Below are positions 1 through 8,628 of a stretch of DNA of 64,000 nt, in pieces. This DNA comes from Paraglaciecola marina. GTDB taxonomy: Bacteria; Pseudomonadota; Gammaproteobacteria; Enterobacterales; Alteromonadaceae. The stretch spans positions 620,001 through 684,000 of the forward strand of contig NZ_SAIS01000001.1 in assembly GCF_004360155.1 (NCBI RefSeq), written 5' to 3'. The position numbers and the translations under genes were made by a program. Under the pieces are notes generated by a model. The model was not told where the DNA came from and ran no database searches. It saw only the letters and a program-made list of their open reading frames with translations. Position 1 is the stretch's first letter; each line of letters starts with the position of its first letter.

Positions 1-43
1 TCGCTGCCATTAACAATAGGGCAGAGATTTTCATTTTGCTCAT
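1..43 (-). CDS. 5' end of a secreted or membrane protein, cut by window edge
   Basis: Only the first 14 codons are visible on the minus strand, read from position 43. They encode MSKMKISALLLMAA, a basic start followed by a hydrophobic run that looks like the beginning of a signal peptide. A GGAG ribosome-binding site lies about 9 bases upstream of the ATG. The gene follows the TonB-dependent receptor on the same strand, with a terminator-like hairpin between them, so it may belong to the same utilisation locus. Nothing more can be said about its product. Confidence 0.5.
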   Translation of the reverse strand, partial: MSKMKISALLLMAA

Positions 44-322
44 CAGCAGTAGCTCCGATTTTATTTAATGTAAGGTATTTTTCATTTTTTGGTTAGCCGA
101 TAATGCATGGTTATCGTCTTAATGATTTTTATTAGTGATCCACCTATTAGATATTAAGTTGTTTAGGTTGGCAATGTAAGTGCTCGACTATACATGTTGA
201 AACACCTCATAATCCTTATCCAAATAAAAACTTAACCTTGTATAAATGCTAACCCCAGCAATAGCTGGGGTTAGTTTAATACTTTTATGTTTTCACGTAT
301 GTGTGAAAGTCATTATTACATC
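44..322. other. intergenic gap with one terminator hairpin
   Basis: AT-rich spacer between the TonB receptor stop and the next minus-strand gene. Apart from the hairpin at 249-274 and the ribosome-binding site of the partial gene near 50-57, I see no structure here. Confidence 0.5.
249..274 (-). terminator. hairpin terminator downstream of the TonB receptor
   Basis: Perfect 11-bp stem CTAACCCCAGC / GCTGGGGTTAG with loop AATA, 49 bases past the receptor stop. The T-rich tail on the minus strand is short and interrupted, so termination may be partial. Confidence 0.6.
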
Positions 323-3300
323 TTAGAAGCGGTAGCTTGCACCGAATGTAATACGACGGTCTGCTAAACCTTGGAAACAAAGGATAGCACCTTCGTTAAC
401 ACAAGACTGGCTTACTCCTTCTTTATTTAAGTTAACTGCTTCCACACCTAGATTTAGGTTTTCATTCACGTCATAACTAACACTGGCATTAAGTTGGCCA
501 CGGTCATGAGTAACAACTGGGAAACCTAATGTAGAGTTACGTGATGCGCCACCCGCAGTATCATCAGTACGGAACGCTTCACGCCATGTGTAACGTAGAC
601 GTGCTGATAATCCATATTTTTCGTAGTATGCAGTAATGTTATATGCATTCTCAGAAAAGTCTAATAGGCCTTGAACAGCTGTATATGTCACAAAATCAGC
701 ATCGTCATAAATACCGTTAATTGCATTGAAAATATCTGTACCACGGGTAGCTGATTCGTTAACTACAGAGCCACCTTTGTACTCTTGGATAGTGTAGTTT
801 GCTAAGAAACCAAAACCAGACGCCCAACCTAACTCGTCTTCAAAGCTTGATAAGTCATACTGAACAGCCATTTCAATACCCGTTTGAGTAGTTTTTGCAC
901 TGTCGTTAACGTCAGTTTGTAAATCAACACATGCACCAGTTACACCTAAAGGAGCCAAGAAGTCATCACCTGCTGCAATAGGGTTAAAGAATCCGCCACC
1001 AGGACATGAAGTGTCAGTGTATTCAAAATAACCATTTGCATCTGTTGGAGATGAATCTAAGGTGCTAACAAATAAGTTACTGATTTCTTTGTCAAAGTAG
1101 CCAATACTTATTACAGCGGCCTCAGCGAAATACCATTCTGCAGATATATCTAGAGTCGTGATTTCTTGTGGCTCTAAACCTGGGTTTCCAACATTTACAG
1201 ATTGGTTAATGTTTGGATCAAAAGACACTGAGGTGTTTAATTGATCAAAGTCAGGACGACGAATATCTTGCCCCCAACCTAAACGTAGAACCACGTCATC
1301 ATGTGGTGTAACTACTAAATTCAGTTTGGGTAATGTAAAGCTATAGTCACCAGAAATAGTGGTCAATGTATTGCCAGCATCGGTGACGGTGTTACCCGTT
1401 GAATCAACTGATGTCTCTATGTGTCTAACACCAAAGTTACCAACAACATAGTCAAATTCAAAATTAGCTTGGGCATATATTGCCAAAGTTTCTTCAGAAA
1501 TATTAAAGAAAGCAGTAGAGTCCGGCTCTAAGTTTGACAAATCAGGTGTGTCGTCATGGGCAATCAAAGCAGCTTCTAAGGTTTCAATAACATAATCTGG
1601 GTTTTTAAACGCTAGATCTGGATCAATGATTACGAAGTTACGAATGGCCAATTCACGACCATCAGCATCACCAAAGTTGCTTGGCCCTTGAACAAGTAAC
1701 TCAGAGAACAATGAGCCACTTGGACTATCTGCCATTTGACTAAATCCGCCGATATTATCAGATATATCGTTGAATGTACTTTCACGTTCGCTAAAGCGGA
1801 AACCAAAATCAATTGACGTCACTGGTGAATCATCTAAGTAATAGGAGAAATCAGCACGTAATGCATCCAATGAGTTTTCTGTTTCATTACGACCAATTTG
1901 AACTTGGTCTAAAACAACATGTTCACCTGATGTGTCTGATAATTGGTCAACTGTTGGTGCATAGTCTGAATCAAAGTTGATACCAAATGTTAATGCACCA
2001 CCCGTTAAATCATATTTAAATGGTACACAATTATCGTTGCTTGTTGCGTCTAATGGGCAGTTTGGATTAATAAAGTTTAACGTAGAACTAAGGTTGGGAT
2101 TAACAGTATCAGAATTAGCTGAAGATATTTCAAAGCTAGCGAATATGTTCTCACCTTGCCATTCACCTCCGATACGGAAAAGGGAAGTATCAGTTACACG
2201 TGCGCCAGTATCACTACTAAAACGCAGGTTTGGGTCATCATCATCTTTATCTAAATCTGGTTCAATTACGCCGACAACTGCAGCTTGGATACTACCTAAT
2301 TGAACGCCGTCTAAAGAACCATAGTTAACTGTTTCAAATTCAGTTGGTAAGTTTTGGTTAAGTACCGCGCTCACGCCAGAACCTTGGACACGGGTACTAT
2401 CTTGACGACGCTCTTGATCTGTTATAACTAGGTCTACGAAAAATTTCATGTCATCATTTGGGGCATATTCAAATGTGGTAGAAATGTTAGTGGTGTCATA
2501 CTCATAGTTTTCATATTCTTGGTTTAAGAATTGTATACCCAAGAAATCGAAGTCTTGACATACTGGACGGTCCTCTATGGGTTCAAGGTTGCCACTACGT
2601 ACAACGTCCGCGTCACAGTTTTCAACCAAGCTACCGTCACGGTCAACACGGGGACGGAAAGAGGAAGATTCTTGTTTAGTTAAACTACCACTAAATACAA
2701 AACCAAATTTACCGCTGTCGGTATCCCAGTTATCACCATAAACTGCAGAAAAACGAGGCTGAATACCATCAGTAGTTAGACTACTGTCTTCACCTTGAAT
2801 TCGGACGTTAATTAACTGTTCACTAAGCTCTAAAGGGCGAATTGTACGCAAATTAACCGTGCCGCCAACAGAACCTTCAATTGTTTTTGCATCTGAAGCT
2901 TTAGTAACTTCAACTCCTGCGATGATGGATGCTGAAACATCTTCAAAACTAATACCACCACGGCCAGTACCTGAACTGACTGTCTGAACGCCGTTAATCA
3001 ATACATTGTTTGAGTTTGAGCCACGAATTTGAACACCGGTACCAACACCGGCTGTTCTTGTAATTTGAATACCTGTTATATTTTCTAGCACTTCTGCCAA
3101 GTTTTGGTCAGGTAGCTTACCTATATCTTCGGCTTCTATTACTTCAATAAGGTTAGTGGATTCACGTTTTTCTAGAAGAGCGCTGGTAAGAGAGCTACGT
3201 ATTCCTGAAACCTGAATAACTTCATAATCATCAGCTGCTTCTACTTCTGCGGTAGTTTCTTGAGCATGAACCAATGATGGCATGTACAACGCGGTCGCTG

Positions 3301-3340
3301 ATAACATAGCCAAGGTAATTTTCGATAACTTATGTGTCAT
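323..3340 (-). CDS. TonB-dependent receptor (SusC-less, TIGR01782 type)
   Basis: Outer-membrane receptor of about 1005 residues that would import a glycan or other large ligand using TonB energy. It has an N-terminal signal peptide ending near SLVHAQ, then a TonB-box-like segment EVIQVSGIR, a plug domain with the hallmark EDIGKLPDQNLAEVL and VQIRG motifs, and a beta-barrel ending in the C-terminal Phe (SYRF) required for BAM recognition. The ATG at 3340 is chosen because AGGAG lies ten bases upstream; an in-frame start 18 codons earlier has no such site. The plug resembles receptors found in carbohydrate loci of Alteromonadales and Xanthomonadales. Substrate cannot be read from sequence; the flanking ManA-like and transporter genes suggest a sugar or uronate. 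Confidence 0.9.
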   Translation of the reverse strand: MTHKLSKITLAMLSATALYMPSLVHAQETTAEVEAADDYEVIQVSGIRSSLTSALLEKRESTNLIEVIEAEDIGKLPDQNLAEVLENITGIQITRTAGVGTGVQIRGSNSNNVLINGVQTVSSGTGRGGISFEDVSASIIAGVEVTKASDAKTIEGSVGGTVNLRTIRPLELSEQLINVRIQGEDSSLTTDGIQPRFSAVYGDNWDTDSGKFGFVFSGSLTKQESSSFRPRVDRDGSLVENCDADVVRSGNLEPIEDRPVCQDFDFLGIQFLNQEYENYEYDTTNISTTFEYAPNDDMKFFVDLVITDQERRQDSTRVQGSGVSAVLNQNLPTEFETVNYGSLDGVQLGSIQAAVVGVIEPDLDKDDDDPNLRFSSDTGARVTDTSLFRIGGEWQGENIFASFEISSANSDTVNPNLSSTLNFINPNCPLDATSNDNCVPFKYDLTGGALTFGINFDSDYAPTVDQLSDTSGEHVVLDQVQIGRNETENSLDALRADFSYYLDDSPVTSIDFGFRFSERESTFNDISDNIGGFSQMADSPSGSLFSELLVQGPSNFGDADGRELAIRNFVIIDPDLAFKNPDYVIETLEAALIAHDDTPDLSNLEPDSTAFFNISEETLAIYAQANFEFDYVVGNFGVRHIETSVDSTGNTVTDAGNTLTTISGDYSFTLPKLNLVVTPHDDVVLRLGWGQDIRRPDFDQLNTSVSFDPNINQSVNVGNPGLEPQEITTLDISAEWYFAEAAVISIGYFDKEISNLFVSTLDSSPTDANGYFEYTDTSCPGGGFFNPIAAGDDFLAPLGVTGACVDLQTDVNDSAKTTQTGIEMAVQYDLSSFEDELGWASGFGFLANYTIQEYKGGSVVNESATRGTDIFNAINGIYDDADFVTYTAVQGLLDFSENAYNITAYYEKYGLSARLRYTWREAFRTDDTAGGASRNSTLGFPVVTHDRGQLNASVSYDVNENLNLGVEAVNLNKEGVSQSCVNEGAILCFQGLADRRITFGASYRF

Positions 3341-3356
3341 GTGTGTGTCTCCTGGT

Positions 3357-3392
3357 GCAGAGTTTAGGTAAATGTAGGAGACCTTACTCTGC
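3357..3392 (-). promoter_or_regulatory. 5'-UTR stem-loop of the TonB receptor
   Basis: Arms GCAGAGT and ACTCTGC with further partial pairing inside. On the transcript it sits immediately upstream of the ribosome-binding site, as a similarly placed inverted repeat does for the second receptor at 18024-18072. Possible translational control; unproven. Confidence 0.35.
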
Positions 3393-4425
3393 ATAGTTGG
3401 TTTTTAAATTCTAGTGCCTTACAACATTAATAATTAACCTATGTGGCGCATATTGATTACAGGTGAATTACAAATCTATTACAAATTATCCATGAAAATA
3501 AATATTGGTCAACCTCTAATCCTGATTGAAACATGTTTTTTAACAAATTCTGTATTACCAATATGGTATTTTTGGACATACCAATCCTTAATTTTTTAAG
3601 ATTAATATTGCAAATTTCATTAAAAAACAGTGCTTTAATAATTTTATGTTGTTTTTTTTGAACTTATTTGAAATGGTTTTTGTAAATAAAAGGTTAATTT
3701 GGTGTTTTATCTTATAACTTTTAGATTGGGTGATTATTAAACGGTTTTACAAACAAATATTTTACATTGCTTGGTTTTTAGTTTTGCTTTTGTTCGATAA
3801 TCGTTCGATTTAGGTTGGGTGGATTAAAAAATAGACATGTTTTTTAGTGCTAACTGCATGGTTTGTTAAATTTTATTTTCTTGGTTAATGTAAAAGAGAT
3901 TATTGAATTGGTTTTATTTATAGCTTGGCGAATGAAGATTATGCTGAATGTGGCATAAATAGTATCTGTTATAACTTGATGCCAGCCATCTTAATAGTGC
4001 ATTGATATGATAGCTTTGGTTCAAAAGCTGCTAAACAATGAATCTAGAAGAGCGACCTAAGACAGATAAATGTTAACCATTTATGTTTGCCCTGATTATA
4101 GTCATCAAAAACTGTAAATCCTGGTTATTCAGCACTAGTTCTTATAAGAAGGTTAGTTGAAGTCCGTAGAGGTATTCGTGCTTTGTCTGCACTGCAGTAT
4201 ATTTGCGTTATGAGTCTAAAGCTTTAGTTTTATTACTTAGAGCTTATGAGCCAATATTAAAATCCTTTGTTTATTAGGTAGTTATTGACAATTATTAATA
4301 ACACTAGATACAATTAATTAACAAATATGTCATGATTTTCCCTTGGCACTAAACCGTTTTAGTCTAGTTGGTTTTGAGCCGGCAAATGATTGCTTCAATT
4401 ATTCAAACTAGCGGTACTTATAATA
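3393..4425. other. 1-kb AT-rich divergent intergenic region
   Basis: Separates the minus-strand TonB receptor from the plus-strand transporter. It contains a 13-bp palindrome TACCAATATGGTA at 3556-3568, followed at 3579 by a further ATACCA half, and a perfect inverted repeat ATAAATG-TTAAC-CATTTAT at 4066-4084. Either could be an operator. I find no convincing coding sequence or RNA gene. Confidence 0.35.
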
Positions 4426-5667
4426 ATGACAAATATCAAAACATTTTTTAAATCACTTTTACCGGGCATCTTTTTATTTGGCTTTACTGTTGGAACTGGC
4501 AGCGTTACTTCTATGGCTAAAGCTGGGGCAGACTATGGCATGTCATTGCTTTGGACCATCTTCTTATCCTGCGCCATTACTTATTTTCTGATTTCCTTGT
4601 TTGGAAAGTTCACATTAGTGACAGGGTTAACCGCGCTACAGTCCTTCAAAAAACATATTCACCCCAGTGTAGCACTGTTTTTCATTGTCGCATTAACCGC
4701 ACAAATTTGTGGCAGTGTGATTGGAGTAATGGGGATTTTGGCAGATGTTTGCTATGAATGGTCAAAGACCTTTATTGATGGTGGTATTTCGCCACTGTAT
4801 TTTGCGTTATTTTTTATTGGGTTTGTGTACATCATATTCTTGATTGGTAAAACAGAAGTATTCGAAAAGGTGTTGGCGCTTTTTGTTGCCATTATGGCCT
4901 TATGTTTTTTGATTAACTTCTTTATTTTGATGCCTCCTGCAATGGATATCCTAAAAGGCATGCTGCCAAATGTGCCAGATGCGACCGCCAATAAAAGCTC
5001 ATTTTTGGTGATAGCTTCTATGGTAGGAACTACAGTTTTCTCTGGCTTATTTATATTAAGAACCATATTAGTAAAAGAAGCGGGTTGGACATTGGCAGAT
5101 TTAAAATCTCAAAATAGAGACGCTTTGTTTTCTGCATTTTTGATGTTTATTGTGAGCACCTCAATTATGGCTGCCGCCGCTGGTTCATTATATGTAAAGG
5201 GGATTAGCTTACAAAATGTAACTCAGATGATAAACCTATTGGAGCCTTTGGCTGGTGCCTCTGCTGTTGCTATTTTCACAATAGGCTTGATAGCTGCAGG
5301 CGTGTCTTCACAATTTCCTAATGTAGCCTTGTTACCTTGGCTTTTAGATGATTACCATGAACGTAAACCTAACTTAAAACGCCCAAGCTACCGAGTGATG
5401 GCCCTTGTTATCTCATGCTTAGGATTAGTTGTGCCAATATTCAATGCTAAGCCAATTGCCGTTATGGTTGGCTCTCAAGCGTTTGGGGCATTGGTTTTAC
5501 CCGCTACCGTTGCTTGCATTTTTTACATAGGGAATAAAAAAGCATTAATGGGGGGGCACAAGTTTTCGACTCTAGTAAACGTTTTATTATCTTTGATATT
5601 TGTGTTTGCTTTGGTAATGAGCTACATGAGTTACAATGGCATTGTTTCTACATTACAAGCGTTGTAA
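4426..5667 (+). CDS. Nramp-fold membrane transporter without metal motif
   Basis: Integral inner-membrane protein of 413 residues with about eleven hydrophobic segments and overall similarity to the Nramp (SLC11) family. In Nramp metal transporters helix 1 carries DPGN and helix 6 carries MPH; here the aligned positions read TVGTGS (residues 21-26) and VFSG, so the metal ligands are absent. This argues against Mn/Fe transport and for another solute. A close relative lies at 8629-9870 inside the alginate operon. The ATG at 4426 is preferred over a TTG 12 codons upstream because the protein then starts like its paralogue; neither has a strong ribosome-binding site. It is followed by the ManA-like gene on the same strand, so an organic substrate of the sugar-acid type is a reasonable guess. 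Confidence 0.75.
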   Translation: MTNIKTFFKSLLPGIFLFGFTVGTGSVTSMAKAGADYGMSLLWTIFLSCAITYFLISLFGKFTLVTGLTALQSFKKHIHPSVALFFIVALTAQICGSVIGVMGILADVCYEWSKTFIDGGISPLYFALFFIGFVYIIFLIGKTEVFEKVLALFVAIMALCFLINFFILMPPAMDILKGMLPNVPDATANKSSFLVIASMVGTTVFSGLFILRTILVKEAGWTLADLKSQNRDALFSAFLMFIVSTSIMAAAAGSLYVKGISLQNVTQMINLLEPLAGASAVAIFTIGLIAAGVSSQFPNVALLPWLLDDYHERKPNLKRPSYRVMALVISCLGLVVPIFNAKPIAVMVGSQAFGALVLPATVACIFYIGNKKALMGGHKFSTLVNVLLSLIFVFALVMSYMSYNGIVSTLQAL

Positions 5668-5774
5668 TACTTACTTTTAACATAGCTCTCAAAATGTCAT
5701 GAGAGTGTTAGTGATTGCAGTAAACGGGTCCTGACTAAAAAAGTAAAACCGTAAAATAAATTGGAGCCGTACCC

Positions 5775-6851
5775 ATGAGTAAAGTTATAAAGTTTGGTGC
5801 CAATCGAGTTTGGCGTACCTATCAAGGTGGAAAACTGTTAGATTCCATCGAAGGAAAGGAAGTGCCGGTGGATTCGAGCTTTCCTGAAGATTGGATTGGC
5901 TCAACTGTTGAAGCTCGTAATGTTGGCCGAGAGCATATCTCTGAAGGGCTCGCCATTGTTAAGGATGAAAAAGGTGAGTCTGTTCCTTTTCGAGATCTCC
6001 TTAAAAATAATCAAGAATACTTTTTAGGGAAAAATGGCTCTGAGGTCCGTCCATTGGATGACATACCTTTGGTGAAATACCTAGACAGTTCTACTCGTTT
6101 ACATTTTCAAGCCCATCCTACTAGAGAGTTTGCTCAAGAACGTTTAGGTCTACCTAGAGGTAAAACTGAAGCTTATGTTATTTTGGAAACCCGCGAAGAT
6201 ATAAGCGAACCTTATATTTATGCTGGCTTTCAACGTCCGCCTAGTCGTGAACAGCTTAAAGAGTGGATTGAGACTCAAGATATAGATGCTATCGAAAGGT
6301 GTTTTGACCGTATCCCCGTTAAACCCGGAGATGTATTTCTGTTACCTGGTGGCAGACCTCATGCACTAGGGGAGGGGATATTGATGTTAGAAATAATGGA
6401 GCCTTCTGATCTTGCTGTGCGATTTGAATTTGAACGTTGTGGTTACGAAATACCAGAGAAAGCAAGGTTTATGGATAGAGGTATTGAAACAGCATTAGAT
6501 GTATTTAACTTTGACCCTGTTACTCCAGAAAAAACTGATGCTGAATTTCGTTGTGAGCCAACAGAGTTAAGCTCAGATGGGCAGGGTAACCGTTTAGAAG
6601 AATTAATTGGCTCAGATCAAACCCCTTGTTTTACTGTTAGAAGAGCATCGGTAACGGGGCGTTTTGAACGAAAAGAAGAAACTTTCTTTTACGGTATTGT
6701 TACCGACGGTTCTGGTAAACTAAAGATTGGAAACGAAGTGGTCCAATTGGAACGTTGGGAGCGCTTTTTTTGCCCTGCTGGTGTCACCGAATTTGAATAT
6801 CAATCTGACTCAGGTATGTCTATCTTAGAATGTTATCCCGGTAATACTTAA
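5775..6851 (+). CDS. manA: class I mannose-6-phosphate isomerase-like cupin
   Basis: A 358-residue cytoplasmic cupin resembling short class I phosphomannose isomerases, which interconvert mannose-6-phosphate and fructose-6-phosphate with zinc. The four expected zinc ligands are visible: Gln112 and His114 in FQAHP, Glu132 in GKTEAYVIL and His196 in GGRPHALGEG. The C-terminal cupin half includes EIMEPSDLAVRF, comparable to the family's SD.TYR region. GGAG lies about ten bases before the ATG. It lies 107 bases downstream of the Nramp-fold transporter and is probably cotranscribed. Position beside alginate genes fits a role in sugar or sugar-acid metabolism; a substrate other than mannose-6-phosphate is possible. 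Confidence 0.8.
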   Translation: MSKVIKFGANRVWRTYQGGKLLDSIEGKEVPVDSSFPEDWIGSTVEARNVGREHISEGLAIVKDEKGESVPFRDLLKNNQEYFLGKNGSEVRPLDDIPLVKYLDSSTRLHFQAHPTREFAQERLGLPRGKTEAYVILETREDISEPYIYAGFQRPPSREQLKEWIETQDIDAIERCFDRIPVKPGDVFLLPGGRPHALGEGILMLEIMEPSDLAVRFEFERCGYEIPEKARFMDRGIETALDVFNFDPVTPEKTDAEFRCEPTELSSDGQGNRLEELIGSDQTPCFTVRRASVTGRFERKEETFFYGIVTDGSGKLKIGNEVVQLERWERFFCPAGVTEFEYQSDSGMSILECYPGNT

Positions 6852-6890
6852 AATTAGTGCGTTAAGCATTTAAGATTAATTTAGATACGA

Positions 6891-6922
6891 AAAAGGGAAA
6901 TGGTTTTATCCATTTCCCTTTT
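6891..6922. terminator. bidirectional Rho-independent terminator
   Basis: A 13-bp stem AAAAGGGAAATGG / CCATTTCCCTTTT with loop TTTTAT lies between the convergent manA-like gene and the PL7 lyase gene. The A/T ends of the stem supply a U-tract in both directions. Confidence 0.85.
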
Positions 6923-6947
6923 GCTTGTTGGGGAGTTAATTTTTTAA

Positions 6948-8030
6948 CTATTCTTTAGGCGCTGTCGCCGGACCAACTTTTAATTCCATAAAGGTGACCT
7001 GTGCATAATCGCCATTTGCTTTATCAGTTTCCCAGTCGCCCGTACCTAAACATGCTGGGTACCAAAACCCTGGATCGTCTTTGATACTGCATTGGTCATA
7101 GGCTCCGGCTTTGAAGAAGTTGCCATCTCCTGTGTAACCATTCGGGTTATCAAGCTCGTCAATTTTTCCATAGGCATCAACATTGTCAGCCAAATTTATA
7201 GAATACTTAACTGTACCAAGACGCTCGCTTATAAAGGTCAAATACATGGTGTTTTCATATACGTTGACTTCATAGCTGAAGGTTTCATTGAGGGCGATAC
7301 CTGCTTCACCGGGCGCTGCATTATCTATCCAGGAATTACCCCAAACCGGGTAGCTGATGTCTTTTCTATCTGGGTTTTCTTTTTCAAGATTACGTTCGTA
7401 GTTCCAAAACACAGAGCCGTAGTCGTGATCCGGCCATTTTTTAAAATAGATTTTTAATGGCTCATTGCCGTAGCCATATCCTTCTCCTTCTGCAACAAAT
7501 TCTTTGTCTTTAGTGGCGTGTATTTGCCCTACGACAACAGAATAAGCTGGAGCTTTTTCTGTGTATTTAGCCCGCTTGGCTACATGGTTTACTTGGAGTG
7601 TTGCTTGTAAGTTACCGCCAATTTGTCCGTATTTCTCAGCGTCTTCATTGGCTTGAATGGTAAAGTTATTATCGTATTTATCGCCTTTGTCTTCTAGTCC
7701 TGCTACTACTTGATGTAACTCACTACGAGTATTAGAAGAGTTAGGGGTAGTGAAGGCTTTATTAGGCGTTGTAAATACCAAATTGTCATCGGCGTCTAAA
7801 TAAAAGTAGTCTGGGTGTTGGTAGGTCTGGATAGCTTGGGTACTGATAGAATCTACTTTGCCATCATTGTTTATGTCAGTTGGAATGGTAATTTTCCAGT
7901 GAGTTAGATCAAATTTTTCAGCCGGTAAATTGGTATGCTTGGTTACATCATCTGTCGTGTTACAACTAACAAGTACAAATGTACTTAAGGCTGTAGTTGT
8001 CAATGTAACTAGTTTTTTATTGAAATTCAT
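6948..8030 (-). CDS. alginate lyase, family PL7, lipoprotein
   Basis: Secreted lyase of 360 residues that would cleave alginate by beta-elimination. The ATG at 8030 gives a lipoprotein signal peptide with lipobox LVSC; the open frame extends 25 codons further upstream from a TTG but that overlaps gntK and lacks a signal sequence. PL7 signatures are all present: TRSELHQ (the R-x-E-L-R-like substrate motif), VVVGQIHA (QIH motif with the catalytic His) and FFKAGAYDQ with the catalytic Tyr. It is the last gene of the minus-strand alginate run, just after gluconokinase. A second PL7 paralogue lies at 13774-14868. Lipidation suggests anchoring in the outer membrane. Confidence 0.92.
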   Translation of the reverse strand: MNFNKKLVTLTTTALSTFVLVSCNTTDDVTKHTNLPAEKFDLTHWKITIPTDINNDGKVDSISTQAIQTYQHPDYFYLDADDNLVFTTPNKAFTTPNSSNTRSELHQVVAGLEDKGDKYDNNFTIQANEDAEKYGQIGGNLQATLQVNHVAKRAKYTEKAPAYSVVVGQIHATKDKEFVAEGEGYGYGNEPLKIYFKKWPDHDYGSVFWNYERNLEKENPDRKDISYPVWGNSWIDNAAPGEAGIALNETFSYEVNVYENTMYLTFISERLGTVKYSINLADNVDAYGKIDELDNPNGYTGDGNFFKAGAYDQCSIKDDPGFWYPACLGTGDWETDKANGDYAQVTFMELKVGPATAPKE

Positions 8031-8101
8031 TTTTAGTACTCTGTTAATCTCTATTGCTGTTTTGTTGTAGGGGGGATACGTTAACGATTTTATGTTGGCC
8101 G

Positions 8102-8617
8102 TCAATTGTTCCGTGTTTTATTCGGTAATTTTAATTCTTGTAACCGTATTGAAATTGTATCAACTATCGTAGCTGGAGTATCTTTGATATCCACTAACCA
8201 TCCGTAGTCAGGTAATTCCAAGGTATTTAGCTGCGAGTCTAAAAGGGTTGAGTCAAAGAAGTGGCCGCTCCTTGAGTCCAAACGTTTGATTAATAGGTCC
8301 CGTGTCCCATCGAGCATAACCCAGGTTATGTTGGAGTTTGCTTGTGAAGCTAAAATGGTCCGGTAAGTTTCTTTTAATGCAGAGCAAGCCAATACAGCGC
8401 CGCCGTCAATTTCCCAAGAAGCAATGTGCTTGGCTAGAGACTCCAGCCAAGGTTGCCTATCTAGATCATTTAATGGACTGCCATTTTGCATTTTTTGCAT
8501 GTTGCTTTCTGAATGAAAATCATCACCATCATAAAAAGGTAGTTCAAGTTTCTTTGCAAGTTGACTACCTATAGTTGATTTTCCCGTACCAGAAACGCCA
8601 CAAATGATCAGGATCAT
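8102..8617 (-). CDS. gntK: gluconokinase
   Basis: Cytoplasmic kinase of 171 residues that phosphorylates gluconate or a related sugar acid with ATP to feed the Entner-Doudoroff or pentose phosphate pathway. Walker A is GVSGTGKST at residues 7-15, followed by the family motif YDGDDFHS and LNDLDRQPWL, and ACSALKETYR. AAGGAAA precedes the ATG. It lies 11 bases after the Nramp-fold transporter and upstream of a PL7 lyase in one operon. In this context its true substrate could be a product of alginate catabolism; no PfkB-type KDG kinase is in the window. Confidence 0.88.
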   Translation of the reverse strand: MILIICGVSGTGKSTIGSQLAKKLELPFYDGDDFHSESNMQKMQNGSPLNDLDRQPWLESLAKHIASWEIDGGAVLACSALKETYRTILASQANSNITWVMLDGTRDLLIKRLDSRSGHFFDSTLLDSQLNTLELPDYGWLVDIKDTPATIVDTISIRLQELKLPNKTRNN

Positions 8618-8628
8618 TTAATTTCCTT

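Noticed and set aside
4366-4384. Sigma-54 promoter before the first Nramp-fold gene (TGGTTTTGAGCCGGCA)
   Set aside because: GG and GC spacing fits but the TTGC element is poor (CGGC) and no NtrC-like site is nearby.
4426-5667. Annotation as Mn/Fe transporter MntH
   Set aside because: The DPGN and MPH metal-binding motifs are absent in this protein and in its paralogue.
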